9,238 nucleotides of DNA from NCBI GenBank assembly GCA_051892195.1, contig JBJFFZ010000121.1:1-9238 (forward strand), given 5' to 3'. Both the position numbers and the translations under genes were made by a program. This document shows positions 5,755 to 9,238 of this stretch, in pieces. Each line of letters begins with the position of its first letter. Positions within the stretch are counted from its first letter, which is position 1. The notes under the pieces were generated by a model. The model was not told the DNA's origin. It worked only from the letters and a program-made list of their open reading frames with translations, and did no database searches. The stretch comes from CAKQOE01 sp051892195. Its GTDB lineage: Bacteria > Bacillota > Clostridia > Peptostreptococcales > Anaerovoracaceae.

Positions 5755-5811
5755 CCGGATAATGAAAAATATTTCACCTACATTCCTAATTTTTTACGAA
5801 GGAGAAAGAAA

Positions 5812-7023
5812 ATGAAAAAGATTTTGGCTCTGGTTCTTACACTGGCTATGGTCCTTTCTCTGTGCGCATGCGGCGGCGGAAACGCTTCCGGCTCTGCAGC
5901 AGGAGAAGGTACAGCAACTGTTAAGGCTGGTTTCATCTGCCTCCACGATGAAAACTCAACCTACGACCTGAACTTCATCAACGCAGCGAAGGAAGCGTGT
6001 GAAGCTCTCGGAATCGAATATGTCATCAAGACAAACATTCCGGAAGGTCAGGAATGCTACGAAGCAGCATGCGAGCTTGCTGATTCAGGATGCAACTTCA
6101 TCTTTGCAGACAGCTTTGGTCACGAAGACTACATGATCGAGGCTGCCCGTGAATATCCTGACATCCAGTTCAGCCACGCAACAGGTACAAAGGCTCACAC
6201 AGAAGGCCTTGACAACTTCCACAACGCATTCGCTTCCATCTACGAAGGCCGTTACCTGGCAGGCATCGCTGCCGGCATGAAGCTCAACGAAATGATCGCT
6301 GACGGCACAATCACTGCGGAACAGGCTAAGATCGGTTACGTTGGCGCGTACACTTACGCAGAAGTAATCTCCGGTTATACATCATTCTTCCTGGGCGCAC
6401 GCTCTGTATGCCCTACAGCAACCATGGAAGTAACCTTCACAGGCTCCTGGTACGATGAAACAGCTGAAAAGGAAGGCGCAAACAAGCTCATCCAGGACGG
6501 CTGCGTACTCATTTCACAGCACGCTGACTCCATGGGCGCTCCGACAGCATGTGAAACAGCAGGCGTTCCAAACGTTTCCTACAACGGAAGCACAGCAAGC
6601 GCATGCCCGAACACATTCCTCGTTTCTTCCAGAATCGACTGGGCTCCTTACTTCAAGTATGCCATCGAATGCATTGAAAACGGCGAAGCAATCGACACAG
6701 ACTGGGTGGGCGACCTCTCAACAGGTTCTGTTGCTCTGACAGATCTCGGTACTGCTGTAGCAGAAGGCACACAGGAAGCCATCGACGCAGCAAAGGCTGA
6801 AATGGAAGCAGGTACACTCCACGTATTCGATACAGCAACATTCACCGTTGACGGCGCACCGCTCACAAGCTACATGGCAGACGTTGACACAGATCCTGCC
6901 TATGAAGGCGACCACGAAGTGATCGTAGACGGTTACTTCAACGAATCCGGCAAGGAATTCCGTTCTGCACCGTACTTCAACCTGAAGATCGACGGCATCA
7001 CTCTGCTGGACGAAAAGTTCTAA
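5812..7023 (+). CDS. BMP-family (PnrA-like) ABC transporter substrate-binding lipoprotein
   Basis: This 403-residue extracytoplasmic binding protein probably captures nucleosides for the ABC transporter encoded just downstream. Residues 1-19 form a lipoprotein signal peptide, with MKK, a hydrophobic core and lipobox LCAC, so Cys20 is the likely lipid anchor. A Gly/Ser/Ala linker follows (21-34). The BMP fold starts near 37; family-like stretches are FADSFGHEDYM (about 98-108), DNFHNAF and GRYLAGIAAGMKL (134-158), and IGYVGAYTYAEVISGY (174-189). GGAG (5801-5804) lies 7 bases before the ATG. Codon choice is strongly biased (AAC, GCA, GAA, CTC), unlike the GCC-rich neighbours, which suggests high expression. 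A terminator follows the stop codon, fitting excess production over the ATPase and permease. Nucleoside specificity is inferred from the family; some members may bind other ligands. Confidence 0.93.
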   Translation: MKKILALVLTLAMVLSLCACGGGNASGSAAGEGTATVKAGFICLHDENSTYDLNFINAAKEACEALGIEYVIKTNIPEGQECYEAACELADSGCNFIFADSFGHEDYMIEAAREYPDIQFSHATGTKAHTEGLDNFHNAFASIYEGRYLAGIAAGMKLNEMIADGTITAEQAKIGYVGAYTYAEVISGYTSFFLGARSVCPTATMEVTFTGSWYDETAEKEGANKLIQDGCVLISQHADSMGAPTACETAGVPNVSYNGSTASACPNTFLVSSRIDWAPYFKYAIECIENGEAIDTDWVGDLSTGSVALTDLGTAVAEGTQEAIDAAKAEMEAGTLHVFDTATFTVDGAPLTSYMADVDTDPAYEGDHEVIVDGYFNESGKEFRSAPYFNLKIDGITLLDEKF

Positions 7024-7029
7024 TCAAAG

Positions 7030-7047
7030 CATCCGCAGCCGCGGATG
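7030..7047 (+). other. Hairpin just after the lipoprotein stop codon
   Basis: CATCCGC (7030-7036) and GCGGATG (7041-7047) form a 7-bp stem with a 4-base loop, six bases past the stop codon. There is no T run after it. Such a stem could protect the 3' end of the lipoprotein mRNA from exonucleases, together with the terminator at 7099. Confidence 0.5.
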
Positions 7048-7098
7048 ACCCGGAAAAGCCCGCAGATGCGGCGCATTTCCCGTTTACCTGAAACACTG

Positions 7099-7156
7099 AA
7101 AGCAAAGGACGGCAGGTATGGTTACAAGCCGCGCCGCCTTTGCTTTTCTTTATTTC
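7099..7156 (+). terminator. Internal terminator between lipoprotein and ATPase genes
   Basis: Bases 7099-7113 pair with 7133-7146 (14 pairs with one bulged A at 7109), closing a 19-base loop. A T-rich tail, TTCTTTATTT, follows to about 7156. It stands inside the operon, 32 bases before the ATPase start. Partial read-through would give more binding protein than transporter, a common arrangement for ABC uptake systems. Confidence 0.7.
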
Positions 7157-7187
7157 TCAGCTGAAAACCAAGGAAGGAGCTGCACGA

Positions 7188-8720
7188 TTGGATAACAGAA
7201 TCGCCGCTGTGACCATGAAAAACGTCACAAAGAGATTTGGCTCTGTTGCCGCCAACGAAAATGTAAGCCTGGATATTTACAAGGGTGAGATTCTTGCACT
7301 TCTGGGCGAAAACGGCAGCGGCAAGACAACACTGATGAATATGCTCTCCGGCATCTATTTCCCCGACGAAGGAGAGATATTTATCAACGGAAAACCCACA
7401 GTGATCGCATCCCCAAAGGATGCCTATGACCTTGGAATCGGTATGGTACACCAGCATTTCAAGCTGGTTGACGTGCTCACTTCCGCAGAAAACATCGTCC
7501 TTGGGCAGGCGGGACGCCTGAACCTTAAGGAAGCATCATCAAAAATCCGCGAAATATGCGACCGTTACGGATTTGAAGTAGATCCGAATCAGAAAATCTT
7601 CAACATGTCCGTTTCCCAGAAGCAGACCGTTGAAATCGTCAAGGTGCTCTACCGGGGCGCCGACATTCTCATTCTGGACGAGCCTACGGCCGTTCTGACT
7701 CCTCAGGAGACAGAAAAGCTGTTCGCCGTGCTCAGAAACATGAGAGACGATGGCAAGGCCATTGTCATCATCACCCACAAGATGAACGAGGTAGAAAGCC
7801 TCTCAGACCGTGTGGTGGTTCTTCGCCAGGGAAAGTACATCGGCGAAATGAAAACAAAGGAAACAAACGCTGAAGAGATGACCAACATGATGGTTGGCCG
7901 TCCTGTCAGCTTAAATATAGACCGTAAGGAGCCGGTGAATCCGGAGCCCCGGATCCGGGTGGAAGGTCTCACCGTTAAAGACGCCGAAGGCGTATACAAG
8001 CTCAGGGATGTATCCTTTACCGCCAACAGCGGTGAAATCCTGGGCATTGCAGGCATCTCCGGATGCGGTCAGAAGGAGCTTCTGGAGGCCATTGCCGGCC
8101 TTCAGCACACAGAAACCGGTTCCATTACGTACATCGATGCACAGGGAGAAGAAACCTCCCTCATCGGCATGGATCCCCGGAAGATCGCCGAACTGGGCGT
8201 CAACCTTTCCTTCGTTCCGGAAGACCGTCTGGGCATGGGACTGGTGGGCAACATGGACCTGACGGAAAACATGATGCTCCGCTCCTACCGCCATGGCCGT
8301 CCTGTCTTCCTGGACCGCAAGGAGCCGAGGCAGCTGGCCCAGAAGGTGGTCAACGCCCTGGGGGTATCCACCCCGAGCCTGAGCACTCCGGTGCGCCGGC
8401 TTTCCGGCGGAAACGTGCAGAAGGTGCTGGTAGGCCGGGAAATCGCCGCCACCCCCACCGTTCTTCTCACCGCGTATGCGGTGCGGGGGCTGGACATCAA
8501 TTCTTCGTACGACATCTATGATATGATCAGCCAGCAGAAAGAAAAAGGCGTGGCTGTGGTATTTGTGGGAGAAGACCTGGACGTGCTGCTTCAGCTTTCC
8601 GACCGGATTCTGGTGCTGTGCGACGGAGAAGTCAGCGCCATTATGGACGGACGGACTGCCGACAAGCATCAGGTGGGCCGTTATATGACCTATGTAGGAG
8701 GTGGCACCAATGGAAAATAA
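7188..8720 (+). CDS. ABC transporter ATPase with two nucleotide-binding domains (BMP/NupO-like)
   Basis: This 510-residue cytoplasmic ATPase energises uptake of the ligand caught by the upstream lipoprotein. The first domain (about 6-240) has a full Walker A GENGSGKTT (40-48), Gln89 of the Q-loop, a signature-like MSVSQKQ (140-146), Walker B ILILDE (160-165) and His197. The second domain (about 256-505) has an altered P-loop, GISGCGQKE, signature LSGGN (405-409) and VRGLD (432-436). Where Walker B would carry Asp-Glu it reads LLTAYA, so this site is probably non-hydrolysing. Such asymmetry is usual in the RbsA/NupO group. I chose TTG 7188 because GGAAGGAG (7172-7179) lies 8 bases upstream. 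The frame is open back to 7140, but that part lies in the terminator. The end overlaps the permease start by 11 bases. Confidence 0.93.
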   Translation: MDNRIAAVTMKNVTKRFGSVAANENVSLDIYKGEILALLGENGSGKTTLMNMLSGIYFPDEGEIFINGKPTVIASPKDAYDLGIGMVHQHFKLVDVLTSAENIVLGQAGRLNLKEASSKIREICDRYGFEVDPNQKIFNMSVSQKQTVEIVKVLYRGADILILDEPTAVLTPQETEKLFAVLRNMRDDGKAIVIITHKMNEVESLSDRVVVLRQGKYIGEMKTKETNAEEMTNMMVGRPVSLNIDRKEPVNPEPRIRVEGLTVKDAEGVYKLRDVSFTANSGEILGIAGISGCGQKELLEAIAGLQHTETGSITYIDAQGEETSLIGMDPRKIAELGVNLSFVPEDRLGMGLVGNMDLTENMMLRSYRHGRPVFLDRKEPRQLAQKVVNALGVSTPSLSTPVRRLSGGNVQKVLVGREIAATPTVLLTAYAVRGLDINSSYDIYDMISQQKEKGVAVVFVGEDLDVLLQLSDRILVLCDGEVSAIMDGRTADKHQVGRYMTYVGGGTNGK

Positions 8721-9238
8721 ACAGCGAGAACCGCGTTTTCACATTGTGAAGCGGGAAGCCCTGCCGTGGCAGAAGGCCTGGGGCATCCGCCTGGGAGCCA
8801 TTGTGATGGCTCTGATCGTGTGCGCCATCCTCACCACCATTCTGACCGGCGACAATCCGATTCAGGTGTACGCCGCCATCGTAAAAGGCGCCTTTGGGAC
8901 TACCAGAAAAACGTGGATCACCCTTCAGAGCGTATCCATCCTGCTGATCATCACGCTGGCTCTGACACCGGCATTCAAGATGAAATTCTGGAACATCGGC
9001 GGAGAAGGCCAGGTTCTCATGGGGGGCCTTGGGGCTGCCGCCTGCATGATCTGTCTTGCAGGAAAGCTTCCAAACGCACTGATTATTATCCTTATGATCA
9101 TCTGCAGCATCGGAGCAGGCGCCATCTGGGGTCTGATTCCTGCAGTGTTCAAGGCAAAGTGGAATACAAACGAAACTCTGGCGACCCTGATGATGAACTA
9201 CATCGCTATCCAACTGGTGGCCTACTTCACCGTAGTCT
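8710..9238 (+). CDS. ABC transporter permease, NupP-like, 3' end beyond the window
   Basis: The first 176 residues of an integral membrane permease are present and the frame is still open at the window edge. A basic N-terminal tail (1-25) is followed by a first membrane segment (about 26-46) and others near 75-88, 103-117 and 122-146. FWNIGGEGQVLMGGLGA (93-109) and NTNETLATLMMNYIA (152-166) are typical of the RbsC/BMP-type permease family, in which two different permeases usually follow the ATPase gene. The ATG at 8710 lies within the end of the ATPase gene, in another frame, and is preceded by GGAGGTGG (8698-8705), indicating translational coupling. It would form the channel for the ligand bound by the lipoprotein. 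Confidence 0.92.
   Translation, partial: MENKQREPRFHIVKREALPWQKAWGIRLGAIVMALIVCAILTTILTGDNPIQVYAAIVKGAFGTTRKTWITLQSVSILLIITLALTPAFKMKFWNIGGEGQVLMGGLGAAACMICLAGKLPNALIIILMIICSIGAGAIWGLIPAVFKAKWNTNETLATLMMNYIAIQLVAYFTVV

Noticed and set aside
7911..8669. Minus-strand open frame of 252 codons
   Set aside because: It lies opposite the ABC ATPase gene, which has clear signature motifs; no independent protein features are visible.
1..9238. CRISPR array, tRNA, rRNA, insertion sequence or prophage attachment sites
   Set aside because: I looked for regularly spaced repeats, cloverleaf-like segments, transposase motifs and terminal inverted repeats with target duplications and saw none.

Overview
The window looks like a chromosomal segment from an anaerobic, moderately GC-rich Firmicute of the Clostridia, probably Lachnospiraceae-like. 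The reasons are strong GGAGG-type ribosome binding sites, intrinsic terminators, the lipoprotein signal style, a helix-turn-helix regulator fused to a desulfoferrodoxin-like domain, and a BMP-type nucleoside-like ABC transporter operon. The genus cannot be fixed from the sequence alone.

Layout. Positions 1-500 have no convincing gene but hold a perfect 8-bp inverted repeat and a 19/20 direct repeat. Positions 477-714 are the frameshifted C-terminal remnant of a MerR-type regulator. Next comes a dense run of RNA hairpins (869-1053), beginning with a very strong intrinsic terminator, and then a complete MATE-family efflux pump (1102-2490). A promoter and a tandem-hairpin terminator separate it from a complete PLP-dependent threonine aldolase (2691-3740). 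A hairpin cluster lies between that gene and a convergent minus-strand gene (3828-4424), an XRE-type helix-turn-helix protein whose C-terminal half resembles desulfoferrodoxin/superoxide reductase. Divergent from it is a hemerythrin gene (4657-5577) whose C-terminal half looks like a degenerate CheX-like domain. The two divergent promoters overlap in their -35 regions around a small inverted repeat. The right third is a transporter operon: a BMP-family substrate-binding lipoprotein (5812-7023) with a structured leader, an internal terminator, a two-domain ABC ATPase (7188-8720) and the start of its membrane permease (8710 to the window edge), overlapping by 11 nt.

How the genes work together. 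The transporter genes clearly form one uptake system, probably for nucleosides, with a terminator placed so that the binding protein can be made in excess over the membrane parts. The regulator/hemerythrin pair is the most interesting part. Both proteins derive from non-heme iron, oxygen-chemistry folds and are transcribed back to back. The regulator has lost key metal ligands in both iron sites, and the hemerythrin keeps all seven ligands but carries a partner domain with a rearranged catalytic motif. I infer, without proof, an oxygen, superoxide or redox sensing module.
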